From Theocolax elegans (lineage: Eukaryota > Arthropoda > Insecta > Hymenoptera > Cerocephalidae): a stretch of DNA of 64,000 nt. The notes below the pieces were generated by a model, which saw only the letters and a list, made by a program, of their open reading frames with translations, did not search any database and was not told the DNA's origin. The stretch spans positions 39,230,066-39,294,065 of the forward strand of contig CM047429.1 of NCBI GenBank assembly GCA_026168455.1. Direction: 5' to 3'. Below, piece by piece: positions 10,307-21,852 of the stretch (position 1 is the first letter of the stretch; every line of letters starts with the position of its first letter). The translations under genes and the position numbers were made by a program.

Positions 10307-11830
10307 CCTAACTTTTATTATTAAACATCTGGACGATATTGTTGTTTTGCAATTAAATGTTTTTAAGTTTATAATAAAGAAGAATATAAGAGTACACCAT
10401 AAACTTTTATTGGTTTAATCAAAATATTGAATAACTTAGTTTTTTTTGTAATTACAAATAATATATTCTATCACAATTCACAAATTATTTGACGTGAATC
10501 CTCGGTCCCTGGGCAATTTAAAAGACCTCGGATACTGTTTTTGTTATGTTTTGCCTTATTTTTCTTTGCAGATTTTCTTTTATTAATAAAGATTGGTAAT
10601 TAAAATACATATTTGTTTGTATAACTAAGTAAATAATTATAATGCAGTTAATTATTAAAACATTATATAAAAAATTTATACTGAAGTTTTTATCAACTCC
10701 TCCAAATAAAGCCAATCTAAGTTTGCAGGCAAAAGAGGAGCTTCATAGGAAAAGTTTTTCATATTAAAAATAGTTGTTTTATGCTTAAAATCTTTAAATT
10801 TTAAGAAATTAGGCTTAAATGTAGGTTACAATCTAATAATAATATGATGTTAAAAACTAGTATATTCAGTTACAAAAATGTATTTGAACTCAGCAGCAAT
10901 TACGCAAATTGATTTAGTCATAAGTATGGTAAAATTTTGATAAAGAAGACTGGAATCTGTTCTCTGTGCATACCATTAAAAAAAGCTTATATTTTGTTCT
11001 GAATAAAGAAATTTTTTAAAATATATTTTTTTTACTTTTTTCGTGTTATTTTTTTTATAATATGAAATGAAAGTGTAAATTTCAAAATCATACATGGTAC
11101 ATATCGACATGTGAAACTAATTTTCTTATCAACTTTCTTTCTTTTTAAATTTTATTTAATAATGAAATAGTAAGATATACTCAGCTATATTATAATAAAG
11201 ATATATTATATAATGACTTTTTTTATACCAATAAATTATCTAATTATTTACCATTTCATATAAATTTAAAGTAAAAATTGGTCTGAAATTAGTAAAATTA
11301 TGTACTCATTTTACAAAAATTTATATATTTTAACAGTCAACATTTACCATTTTTACAGTTTTATTATGCATATTTCTTATATTAATATTTTACAAATATA
11401 TTTTAAAATTTTTTGTACATTCATTAGATATACTCAAATACAATTTACATTTCATTTATTTCCTTGTAAAGAATTCACTACTTATAATTATCAAAAAATT
11501 TGATTAAAGTGAATATTTGTTTAATCATTAAGAAAAATTGTTAGTACGGTAAAATCATAAAATATAGTTTAATATATGTACATTTAATAATTGGTACTAA
11601 AATAAACTAAATAATGTTTGTGGATAAAATTGAGAGCTAATTAATTTATAAATAATTTTTTAAAACTAAAACTTTAAAATCTATATCTTAGTCGTTTGAC
11701 ATATGATATCCTGTTTGACTTGATCTAATATCCTAAAAATTATAGTTCAGTAACTGCAGTTGCAAATTGATCACTGTAACTGAATGTTAAGGAATAATAT
11801 ATATTGATTTAGATAATTTATTTAGTGTTG
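10307..11830. other. Non-coding interior of MULE-like element
   Basis: AT-rich sequence with only short open frames of low-complexity composition. I see no transposase motif. Confidence 0.5.
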
Positions 11831-12947
11831 TTAAGGGGGTCTCATACTCAATATTTACCGACCGAGCCAATAGAGTGATAGTATGGTTGAAAAATACTTC
11901 AATCTAGATAAATATAAAGAATTTCGACAAACTAGAAGATAGGTGCCCTTTCTTTTGTAGTTATGTATCACTGTGCAAAGTTTCTATTTATTATATTGAG
12001 GCATTGAAGAGAAAACCTTGTATAAAAATCACTATCTACAGCGTCCACATAATGAAATTTTCGTACAAGGTTTTCTCTTACACGTATCAATAAAATGACT
12101 TGAAACTTTGTATAGAAGTAAATAATTATTTAATAAAGGGCATCTAACTGTTTGTTTTGCATAGTTTTATAAAACTAAAAGTAGTTTTATTATCATTATT
12201 AAAAGAATATTTTACGCTAGATGGCAGTACGCACGGATCATGGCAAGCTAGAATATGCTTTCGCCGTCGCCACTATCGACGTCACGCATGCGCATTTGTT
12301 TCAGACTCGAGACAAATAGCCGAGCAAAATAATTTGATTTGACTCCTATAAAATTTTTAAATACGTGTCATACTGATAATCATTTTATGTCATCTCATGA
12401 CTAGTTGAATTTTCGACATGGCAAATTGAACCGTACTACGTATTTATCGTAGATTCAATGTAAAAGAAAACGTACTGCTGCAAGAATCTGGCATATCTAT
12501 CGATCAACCCAAGGGAGCGGATCAAAAATCGACTTGCGAGCCGTGCTCCGCTCCGTTGGGTTCTGCTATCGTTGGTCTTGAGTGTAATGTCGTATTTTTT
12601 CAGTATGTAAAAAAAAATAAATACGTATAATTGAAATACGTACAAATTCCGTAAACCAAATATACGTAACATTTATTATATATGTATATATCGAAATATG
12701 GATTATAATAGATAATAGAAAATGCGTATAAGTGAAATACGTTATTTTTTTATTTTTATATTGGAAAAAAATAGTCACACTATTTTTATTACGATGCTCT
12801 GGACATCAATGGCGCCATCTAGGATCACTTCGATTACGACTTGTCATAGATGGCGCTCTTGATGATAGTTATCATTTCGTATATATAACCAGCATTACCG
12901 GCGGTTAGAACGATAAAATCGCAGAATTGAGTATGAGACCCCTTTAA
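11831..12947. mobile_element. 1.1-kb TTAA element, relative of the 10.4-kb unit
   Basis: Ends TTAAGGGGGTCTCATACTC (11831) and the complement of TTAAAGGGGTCTCATACTC (ends 12947) are inverted and begin with TTAA. The first ten bases TTAAGGGGGT are shared with the 10.4-kb element at 40067. Both have AGATGGCG-type motifs near their ends (here 12216-12229, 12810-12822, 12847-12858) and a short GC-richer stretch after the left end. There is no transposase. piggyBac-type mobilisation is inferred from the TTAA target. Confidence 0.75.
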
Positions 12948-13888
12948 TGTGATTATACTGAAATTAAACAAGAAATTAAAATTGTGAGTACTTAATACTA
13001 TAATTCGAACAGAGTTGCAGAAGTATCCGCTCACAATCTTGAGTCAGAGATTAAAAAAAGCTGTGTGTTAATGTTTTAATTTTATTTTAAGTGCATAATA
13101 CAAAGTTTAGTTACACTATTGAAAAAAAAAACAGAATAGCATGAATAAAAATCTTATTAATTTATGTTATTAGTTCTCAAAAGTAATAAAAATGAGTTAT
13201 ATTATGTTAAAATATTGAATTTACTTAAGCCTGCTTTTGCAAACAGAAATAATAAATTATTGCACTTTTGACATTTTAAAATCTTACTCTTGCAGCTACT
13301 AATTTTATAAATATTGGTCATTGTATCGATACTCTTGTTAAATAGATTAATCTAATATATATTTAACAAGATCAGAGTGAATGATCTATTTTTTATTAAG
13401 TACAAAAAATGGTGCAGTTAATGAAGTATTTATTTTTTTATTTAACATTTGGAAGTACAATGAAAGATAGATTATAGAGAGTTAAGCATAATCATAGTAT
13501 CAAACTCTCTAGACCATATGTCAGAAAATCGGAACGCGAAACGAACTGTCATGCGCAGACCGACTCTTATAAGGCGCGATTGACTCATGTATAAAAGTAA
13601 TTATTATTTACATAATTATTTCAAATTAGGTACAATTGACATTGAATTCGTAATCCGCAATTAATTTGCAAACGAATGGTATTGGTTTCATATTAATATG
13701 AAGCTTTTTTAACGGCAAAAATACCCTACCCCCACTTTTCCGCTGCTTCAATAGTTTTTAATTTTTTGCAAAAAAACTAAGACACCCGCAATTTTTTACT
13801 TTCCATTTACAAATCCTGCAAACGATTCCACAATTAACTGTATTTTTTTTAGCGAAATTTATAAGTTTATCGCTGACTTTGTTGAGCT

Positions 13889-14024
13889 GCGTTTCGTGTG
13901 TGCGTTTCGACTGCAGGCCGATCCTGAATTTGCAGTGAGTGGTGCAACACCGTGAACCGACCTGCAGTCACACAACCTCGGTGCACGGGCGAACGGACAA
14001 TCCGTCCTACACTGCAGCGAGAGT

Positions 14025-14104
<80 letters not shown>
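13889..14104 (+). repeat. Gypsy 5' LTR, second segment plus expanded GA repeat
   Basis: 13898-14030 aligns with 27072-27200 of the 3' LTR. The GA dinucleotide run, short in the 3' LTR, is expanded here to about 75 bp (14029-14104) directly at the LINE insertion point. Confidence 0.85.
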
Positions 14105-14108
<4 letters not shown>

Positions 14109-14537
14109 ATTTGATTTGATTTAGACTTTATTTGGCCGTTTGGGGTAGAAACTCCATATGCACTAACAGATAATACATTTCATTTTTACAAGAATGATTA
14201 AAATCTTAAAACAAAATAACAAAGATATGCGCTTGTTAACAATATAAAATCGTAAATGAAAAAATAAAATTTGAATATAATATAAAATAAAAATAAAAAA
14301 TAAAGAATAAAAATAAAGATATAAATAGTTGATTATTGATAATCTAACAATATAGATACAACACAATTTGTTGGCTATTAACGTGCTACTATAATAAAGT
14401 GATAGAGTAATAAAATAATATAAGAATAAAAATCACATGAGTCGCTCGTAGATAAAAATAGAATAAATAAATAGATAAAAAGCACAGGTAAAACAGACGT
14501 GAAATCAATACATTAGCTACAATAATTACAATTACAA

Positions 14538-17500
14538 TTACAAAGCCTCCTCGAGATATGTGATGGGCCGTGGTGTGATGCCCTCGGATGCGATCCGCAT
14601 ATACCAGGCATTCATGTCGAGCCCAAACAAATGATTAAATAGAATTACCTTGAAGTTATCTAAGAGCATGGGGTTAAATGTGATGAACGGAAGCTGATGG
14701 ATGATGCGGGTGGAGGTTATAATGAATGACTTGTTTAATGATTCAGTGCGTGGCGGAAGGTATGTGAGGGGTTCAGGTGTGTGACGAGAGGAAGATCGAG
14801 AATTTTGGTCAGGGGTGTTTAGTTTAATGAAGTGATTTGCTAAATATGTTGGTGTATTATGAGAGATGATGCTAAATGCTAGGGAGCCGATGAGAAAGGA
14901 CCGTCTGGACTCGACCGAAAGCCATTTTAAACCTAGTCTATACGGAGTAACGTGATCACGTCTCGCTATATTACCCCATACAAATCTTACACACGCATTT
15001 AACAATCTTTGGAGTTTGATATTTCTAATCTGATCTACATCATGATAAACCGCGCACGCATAATCGAAATGCGGGAAAATAAGTGTTTCTACCAGATTCT
15101 TACGAAGTTTAAGCGACATAGTTTTGCTATAATAACGCAGCGAGTGCAGTACTCCGTGGACGCGCTTTGAAATTCCCATGACTTGCCTTGACCAGTCTAG
15201 TGTAGGGGTTATCATAACACCAAGCGATTTAACCACATTTTCATACCTCAAATAATCATTACATAATCTGACCTTCGGAGCAGTGTCCAGGTTGATACGC
15301 GCAAGATAAGCCTGACTGCCCAGGATCATGACCTTCGTTTTTTCCACATTTAGCTTAAGACCGTTATTAATCGCCCAGCTCGCTATCGCATTCGCATCGT
15401 GAGTATTACGTTGAACTGCATTATCAAAATCTGTTGGAAGAAACGAATGATAGACCTGGGCGTCATCGGCAAACAACATATGATTACAGTATTTAAGGAT
15501 CTTTGGCAGATCATTGATGAAGATGGAAAAAAGAACGGGACCTAGGACACTACCCTGCGGTACGCCAGCATTCACCCCAAGCCAGTCCGATGTCGTGCCA
15601 ATTTCATCCACCACAGCCTGTGTACGGCCAACAAGATATCTATAAAACCAATTTAGCACAACATCCGAGCATCCGATATTACCCAACTTCTGAATGAGGC
15701 AATCATGCGGCACCGTGTCGAAGGCCTTGGAAAAGTCGAACAGGACCAAAATCGTTATCTTCCTAGAATCGATAGCCCTTCTCACATCATCAAGTACACC
15801 TAGAAGAGCTGACTGAGTACTATGTCCCTTTCGGAACCCCGCTTGCCTAGCTGTTAATAAACAATTACTTTCGAGATACTCAATCAGCTGATCATGCACT
15901 ACTCTTTCCAAAATCTTCGAGAGCTCACAGAGCTTGGCTATCGGTCTTGTGTCCGAGCACAACTCCATCCTGCTCGACTTTGCCAATGGAAATAATAAGA
16001 CCCTCTTTCAACAGTCAGGAAAATAACCAACGGATAACATATTATTGAATAGGCCTGTTAGAGGTAATGTGAGTTGTGGCTCAAGCAGTCTAATCATACT
16101 AGTTGTGATTCCATCAACACCTGCGGACCTCGAGGAGGCTGTAATGATGGCCCATTGAACCTTTTTGGTTGATACGGTGCGGAATAAGAATGAGGGTGAT
16201 AGATGACATAAATTAGTTAAGATGGACGCGAATGAATCAATGGAAAGTGGTGATACATGATTAGAAATGGACGCATAATGAATATTTAGTTGATGAGTAG
16301 TGAAGTGTTGTAATGGCGAAGGGCTCGTCTTAGAGCAGAGACCCATGTTCTTGAGGTGCTTCCATCACTTAGAGGGTTCTCTTTCGCTACAGAGTGTCGA
16401 CTCTAAATAGCGAAATTTGCTGGAGTTGATAGAGTTCTTGACACGATTTCTTAGCAATTTATATCTGTCATAGTCCGAAATAGAACCCGAATTTCGAAAA
16501 AGTCTGAAAGCCACATTTCTAGCTTTGATATCTGCTCTGATATCATGAGTAACCCATGGTCTATGCTTGGCTTTGATAGTAAATAATCGGAGCGGGGCAA
16601 TAGTGTTATATGTGGCTAAAATCGTGTCTGATAGCTTAGTTAGGGAGGACGTGATAAGGTTAATATTATTATGGTTAGAGAATGGCGTTGAAAATGAAGA
16701 TGTGTGAGTGGGCTGGTCAGGCCACAGAAGAGGTAGCTGGTTTGGAAAGGATAAAGGGGAGGGGTGTAAGGTTTGTGATAATCCATTGATGAATGAGGCG
16801 AATGTAATGGCGAGAGAATGAAGGTCGATCCTCTCAAGGTTCCTACTCCAGAATCGTTTAACATCACCCTGAGTATTGGTAAACTTAAGGCTAATAGTAA
16901 TGGCATCATGCCCTGCAGCAAAGGGAGCACTAGATTTGTTGTATGCAAACTCAGGTACTGGTTCACGAACCATGAAAAGATCCAACCAAGTATGAGAAGA
17001 TCCCCTGGACGTCACCGCATAGTGTGTCGGTTCCGATGGTATAAGGAAAAATCGCAGAGCATCGAGACTCCCCTTCAACATATCAGCTGCAGCACTAGTA
17101 GACTTCATATCAATATTAAAGTCACCAGTGATAACAACATGATTATGCCCAGGGAGTATATCTGACAGAGTTTCAAAAAATTTAAACGGATAAGCGGCTG
17201 AGGGCCTACGATAAACTACTGCCAATATAAATACCTCTGTCTTGTTCATCAAACGTAAAATGAGAAACTCCGGAACATTCGAGAAAACAGGGTCGGAATG
17301 AGCAATCACCTTGACGGCAAAATGATCGCGAATGTATGCCGCCACTCCACCTCCCTCCTTACCTACACGATCCAACCTATGTAAATTATATCCCGGCAGT
17401 TTAAAAATATCAGATGAATCATTTTCAGTAAGGAAGGTTTCAGTGATGGCGATGACGTCAAAGGAATCAGGGTGAACTAATGCTTCGATAGATGAAAAAT

Positions 17501-17586
17501 GAGTTTTGCAACGATTTATGTTGATATGAATAATGGAGAAGGAATTTTTGGAAAAGGAACTCTTGACCCGACCAGTCCCGTCTCAA
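14538..17586 (-). pseudogene. LINE A ORF2: endonuclease-reverse transcriptase
   Basis: About 1,015 codons in a single frame, interrupted only by two TGA codons (near 16366 and 16009). The N-terminal apurinic-type endonuclease shows ITETFL, GDFNID and HDAITISL. The reverse transcriptase follows with GFRKGHSTQSAL, LFDFSKAFDTVPHD, GVPQGSVLGPVLFSIFINDL and the catalytic FADDAQVY. A C-terminal region without RNase H follows. It would nick target DNA and prime cDNA synthesis from it. No ATG lies near the start, just after the ORF1 stop at 17587, so translation may have used reinitiation. Two point stops in so long a frame suggest a fairly young copy. Confidence 0.9.
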
Positions 17587-18910
17587 TCAGTAGGAGATGA
17601 AAGGGGAGAGAGACTACTAAGATCGGCTTCCGAGATTACGCAGTTCAAAGGGCCATCTTTCGTTTTACACACATAAATGTGAAGATTCGCAACTATAGGC
17701 CTCGCGTAGCCTAGTTCCCTGCTCTTACGGATGGCCGCCTGCCATAGATCGAAAACAGGCTTTGGTCATAATGGCCGGATAAATAGACTAGAATCGCCTC
17801 CCAGACCGAAAATAGTATGGGCTGTTTTGCCCTTAAGGAGGAACGCTCTCTCGACCACCGCATCCCTGGCCGCAGTCGACGATAGTCGAAAGACCACTCC
17901 TTAGAACATGGAGCAGCAGAAGCAGAAGCACTCCCTTCGGTGGCAACCCTGGACCGTGGAGCCCACGACCGGACATCGATGATCTGCTTGGACAGCAGAG
18001 GCAAATTTAAAACAGACAGTAATTTCTCAATGGCATAGACGTCCGGTGACACCATCTCGGAAGGTAAACCCGTTAGTAATATCTCACAGGTATCCCTAAG
18101 GACGTCTGCAGATGGGAGTTCGCGAATATCCCCACTATTTTTCCGGAACTCGAGAGTGTCAACGCGGGATTCTAGAGTGTCAAACCGCTTATCTTGATCC
18201 CTTAATCGTGAATCCGTGGTAGTCTCAAGTTGATCGACTCGTGCATTGAGTGCTCGCAAATCCGACCTCATCTCATCCAATTTGCCCTCTATGCGATCCA
18301 CCTTCCCGACCACCGTGTTGATATCCTTGTGGAAGGAGGATTGTATCTTACGCACGAATGTTTCCATCCACGGCGGTGGAGCACACGCCATCGAGTCGGT
18401 ATCGAGAGCGGCGGTAGCGGGAGAAACACTATTGGGCGTTGTGGGCGTGGCGCCGCGAGGTTGCTTGGCAACCTGCGACAATGATGGCGACGGAGGCAAA
18501 GTATTACGCTTGGCGCCGGTGGGGAGCTGAATGGGCGTGTCGAGGAGCTCGATAGAGCAGGTCGCGCCAGTCTGTCGCGGCAACCCGGGCGGTGGCGCCC
18601 TCACATCTGAGGGAGCCGCGACTAACGTTTTAGTTTTCGCCAAGAGACAGCAGCGGCGCTCGGAGGAGCCCAGCGCTGCCTCAAAGCAGTGCGCATGCGT
18701 GATGCTATTACATAGCCCATAAACCTCCGTGTAGTCTTTTCGTGTCAATCGCCCGCCACACACGAAGCATCCGCGCGACGTTGCCATTTTTCGCAGCGAA
18801 CTCCTGAAGGCCTTGTAATGTGCAAAATACCGTGCGAAAGTTGGCGGGCCTGCAGACGCTGTACACTGCGGAGAGCCGCCTTTTTCTCGATGCTCGCAGA
18901 TAACCTCCAA
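17587..18910 (-). pseudogene. LINE A ORF1: zinc finger, coiled coil, RRM-like
   Basis: N-terminal Cys/His cluster beginning CFVCGG and continuing to HAHCFEAAL resembles the PHD-like finger of some CR1/Jockey-group ORF1 proteins. A heptad-rich coiled coil follows (VDRIEGKLDEM onward), then an RRM-like segment beginning EILLTGLPSEM. The frame is broken near 17900; after it, another frame carries the rest, with motifs homologous to LINE B ORF1 (IFGLGG and YARPIV). The stop TGA is at 17587-17589. The protein normally binds element RNA. Confidence 0.8.
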
Positions 18911-19115
18911 AAAATCAGCAACGAAAACGTCCGAAAAACGGGATGACCGTCTACAGCAAGACTCGATTAATTATATTAATTGACGCTGCAGTCGGTAACC
19001 ATCCCCTCAGCACTCGCTAGAAAATACTCAAGGCAGCTTGGTGAGCAAACGTGCAATAGTAGAACAGAGCAAAATAGTAAGCGGCTTTGTACTCACCAAG
19101 AGAGAGAGAGAGAGA

Positions 19116-21313
19116 AAGAGAGATAGATAGATAGATAGATAGATAGATATTTATTTGTAACCTTGGGGTATAACCCTATCTGGTTGGTTTGATTTACAAT
19201 ATGAATACAAATAATAAAATAAAAGTAATTGTAAATACAAAAGCAATTAACATTGATTGTCGCATAGTAATAACAGTTTATAATCAGTTTAATACATTTG
19301 ATCGAATTGGTAAGTGACGCATTAATAAGCTTGTTAAATTATAGATAATTATAATTTAAAGAACAATAGAGTTACATTGACTTATAAAACTAGTGAAATA
19401 TTAATTTAAAAATATAGTGTAGAGGGGTGCATATATCCCATCAACCCAATTTTATTCATTACCTCCAGTCAGTTTGCGATTTAATTGTCATTCAAGGTAG
19501 TACTAATATTACTGTAACTAACCTGTCGCTTATTTATTGCATAAAATACAATAGTGACAAAAATTGCAACAAATACTTAATAAACGGATTGTAATTTGGT
19601 ATGTTAATGGGTGTACGCTAGTGACAGTTATATTTTTCTTTTACTCTATTATTCACAGTATGAGAATTATACTCATCATTATGGTTTGAGGTTAAACAGA
19701 CTGCAGCAATTTCAGAATTTTCATTCTCAAAAAATTTGTCTCTTTGATTAGTAGAAGAGATCGATGATGAAATCTTTTTAATACTATCTCCTATTACCGG
19801 TAATAAGTTTAACTCTACTTCGTTTTTAATAGGTATTAGAGGAGATCGATAAGTTTTTCGCATGCAAACAATAAGGTTTCTGACTATGGGTCTAGCATAT
19901 CCCTTCGTGTCGGCAACTATGTTAGCTTTTTTTACTAATAAATGAGTGTCTTGTGGCCATATTGCAGTTAAGTAAACTTTACTTGTACCTCCTAGACCAA
20001 AAATCGATTGGGCTGTATGGTTCTTAAGCATAGATGCTTTTGTTAATATAAAGTCGCGAACTGTAGGTGAGGATAGTTTAATTACCAGTATCCAGGACGC
20101 GTTATTGTTATGCGGTTGAACTAAATTAGTACGGGTAGTAGCATTTGTCATGTTATGTTTTGATACCCATTCACGAACAAAAATTATTTGATTGCTTAGT
20201 CCGGGTAGACCAAGGGTACCAAGCAAAGAATTCATTACTCCTCCTGGGTTTTCCTTTAATTCAGATGGTACACCACAAATTCTAATTTCGCAGGGATCCG
20301 AAACTTTTAAAGTACTGGCCATACTTGTCAAATCAGTTTTAATACGATTTAAATCTTCCTTAAATTGAGCTACTATAGTTTCGACCTTATTTTCTAAGGC
20401 AATAATACGGGCATTAATACCTTGCGTGAAATTATTAAATTGAATTAAATAATCTTTGAACCATTTAGGTGCTTCTTCATTGACCATTTTTGAAGCTGGT
20501 GTAAGATAATTATTAAGTCTTACAATAGATCTACTACTATTCGATATGTCAATAGATACGTCAATAGATACGTTTAATTTATGTAATATATTTACTGTTG
20601 AAGTATTTTTATTTATAGGCGCGACTATATATTCACACAAAGTACCTAAGACTCTCAACAAGCTAATGCTTATATAGCCTAAGCGCGTTCTTATAGTTGT
20701 GGACGATAGAAAAATAGCTAGCCACCTAGCGGAACGAGACCAAATCACTGAACACCACGTGTAGGTCTAACCTATACATTTATAATTCCTACACACTCAC
20801 ACGTTACTTGGCACAATATTTATGTGTATAGCGCTAGCAGATGGAAGACTTATAATTAATAATTATAAACAAATAGTAGACTAAAATTGTTTAAACTAAT
20901 GACATGCACTCATTTACGCTAAGCCAACTTTAGTAAATTTGACGCCACTAATACCACAATGTTACCACTGCAATGTCACACTTCTTGTCACTAAACAGTC
21001 ACGGTGTGGGAATTTATGTTGCGATGTATGAGAATGATCCTTTAAGTCCAGTGTCAGTATTATCGTCAGATACGTAAAATCAATCTCTCTAAGATGGCGC
21101 AAGTCAGGAAACTCCGTGAATGACAGATAATGAAATTTTGAACGGCCTCCCCAGCTTGTTTGGCGAACAGAAAACTAGATTTTATTATTCATAACAAGCC
21201 GAAGGAGTGCCCTTTACCTGAAACACAATTTTACTCCCAAAAAATACATAAGTAACTTATCAAATTGAACTTAAATAGGGAGAGGAACCAAAGAGTGTAT
21301 ACGTCACTCACCA
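19116..21313 (-). mobile_element. LINE B: ORF1-only non-autonomous LINE
   Basis: About 2.2 kb on the minus strand. The 3' end is an (ATCT)n run after AAGGTTACAAATAAATATCT, resembling the LINE A 3' end (TACCCCAA then AAATAAA). The 5' end has the same CTTGGTGAGT start as LINE A. ORF1 is intact (19618-20748), but there is no ORF2: ORF1 is followed by only ~500 bp of 3' untranslated sequence. CTCACCAAGAGAGAGAGA occurs at both edges, though part of this is the shared 5' end plus GA repeat. Confidence 0.8.
19618..20748 (-). CDS. LINE B ORF1 protein
   Basis: 376 codons without a stop. The N-terminal third has no zinc finger. A coiled-coil segment (about residues 110-150, ending in VAQFKEDLNRIKTDLTS) leads to an RRM-like domain starting CEIRICGVPSEL, with IFGLGGTSKVYLTAIW and GYARPIVRNLIVCMRK near the C terminus. 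LINE A ORF1 has the matching blocks, so the two belong to one family. The role is RNA binding. The intact frame contrasts with complete loss of ORF2, suggesting that ORF1 alone was kept while trans-mobilised, or that the copy is recent. The start codon is uncertain. Confidence 0.75.
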   Translation of the reverse strand: MIWSRSARWLAIFLSSTTIRTRLGYISISLLRVLGTLCEYIVAPINKNTSTVNILHKLNVSIDVSIDISNSSRSIVRLNNYLTPASKMVNEEAPKWFKDYLIQFNNFTQGINARIIALENKVETIVAQFKEDLNRIKTDLTSMASTLKVSDPCEIRICGVPSELKENPGGVMNSLLGTLGLPGLSNQIIFVREWVSKHNMTNATTRTNLVQPHNNNASWILVIKLSSPTVRDFILTKASMLKNHTAQSIFGLGGTSKVYLTAIWPQDTHLLVKKANIVADTKGYARPIVRNLIVCMRKTYRSPLIPIKNEVELNLLPVIGDSIKKISSSISSTNQRDKFFENENSEIAAVCLTSNHNDEYNSHTVNNRVKEKYNCH

Positions 21314-21315
21314 AG

Positions 21316-21852
21316 AGAGAGAGAGATAGAGCGACCGATCGGCTGGTCGTTGTTTACCAACGACTACAGCAGCGTATAAAGTAAGTGGTAACACTTCACG
21401 CGATCGTGTTTTATTCGCAATTAATTTTAGTTCGCGATATTTTCCCCCCTCTCTCTACAAGTCGGCCGTTTACCGACTTATAATGAAAGCGTAGACCTCG
21501 GCGACGATTAGAGATTTTGTTTGTTATTTATCTTCTACATTTATTTCAATAAATTCAATTTATCATTACATTCCAATTCGGTATTCAAGTAATTGAATTT
21601 TAACCCACGTACAATTCCTTCCGTAATCCTAAGAGCTCGTATATTTCTGGTTGACTAGTGCTCGACGCGATATCCCTGTTTCGCGGTCAATTTCAGATTT
21701 GATTTTTACCTGATTGTTATCTGAAACAGTAACTCGGTTTCAGACTAACACTTAACAGATTTAGTAGAGCGTACAGTTAGCCGCCGCTGCAACGCGGGAA
21801 AAATACGTTTATTTAAATACGGTAAGTTTGACCGTACCGCTTAGCAGCCGCG
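21316..21852 (+). repeat. Gypsy 5' LTR, last segment, and leader
   Basis: Continues the LTR from GCGACCGATCGG (matches 27216 on), with TATAAA at 21375-21380. Compared with the 3' LTR it lacks about 55 bp after 21420. The stretch up to 21850 also matches the solo LTR at 58091-58638, so the LTR may reach almost to the gag ATG, or the LTR end and primer site have been lost by deletion. Confidence 0.7.
21375..21380 (+). promoter_or_regulatory. TATA box of Gypsy 5' LTR
   Basis: TATAAA in the context GCAGCGTATAAAGTAAG, conserved in the 3' LTR at 27260-27265. A GA run and CG-rich sequence lie upstream, as expected for a U3 promoter. Confidence 0.4.

Larger units (their letters stand above)
9933..13888. 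mobile_element. MULE-like element, ~370-bp TIRs and 9-bp TSDs
   Basis: Inverted terminal repeats of about 370 bp (9933-10306 and 13515-13888) start with AGCTCAACGAAGTCAGCG. The flanking 9-bp duplication GCGTTTCGT lies at 9924-9932 and 13889-13897, and the empty site is visible in the intact 3' LTR near 27060, which proves insertion. Long TIRs with 9-bp TSDs are typical of Mutator-like elements; other superfamilies with 8-9 bp TSDs cannot be excluded. No transposase is visible in the 3.2-kb interior, which is AT-rich and hosts a TTAA element (11831-12947). Confidence 0.8.
14105..19098 (-). mobile_element. Full-length LINE A inserted in LTR GA repeat
   Basis: Minus-strand non-LTR retrotransposon of about 5 kb. 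The 3' end (14105) is a short (ATCAA)-type repeat after AAATAAAGTCTAAATCA, not poly(A). The 5' end reads CTTGGTGAGT, shared with LINE B. ORF1 and ORF2 are in order, with endonuclease and reverse transcriptase in ORF2. The target was the GA repeat of the Gypsy 5' LTR, so a TSD cannot be measured. The clade is in the Jockey/CR1 assemblage by domain order and motifs; a finer assignment needs a tree. Confidence 0.9.
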
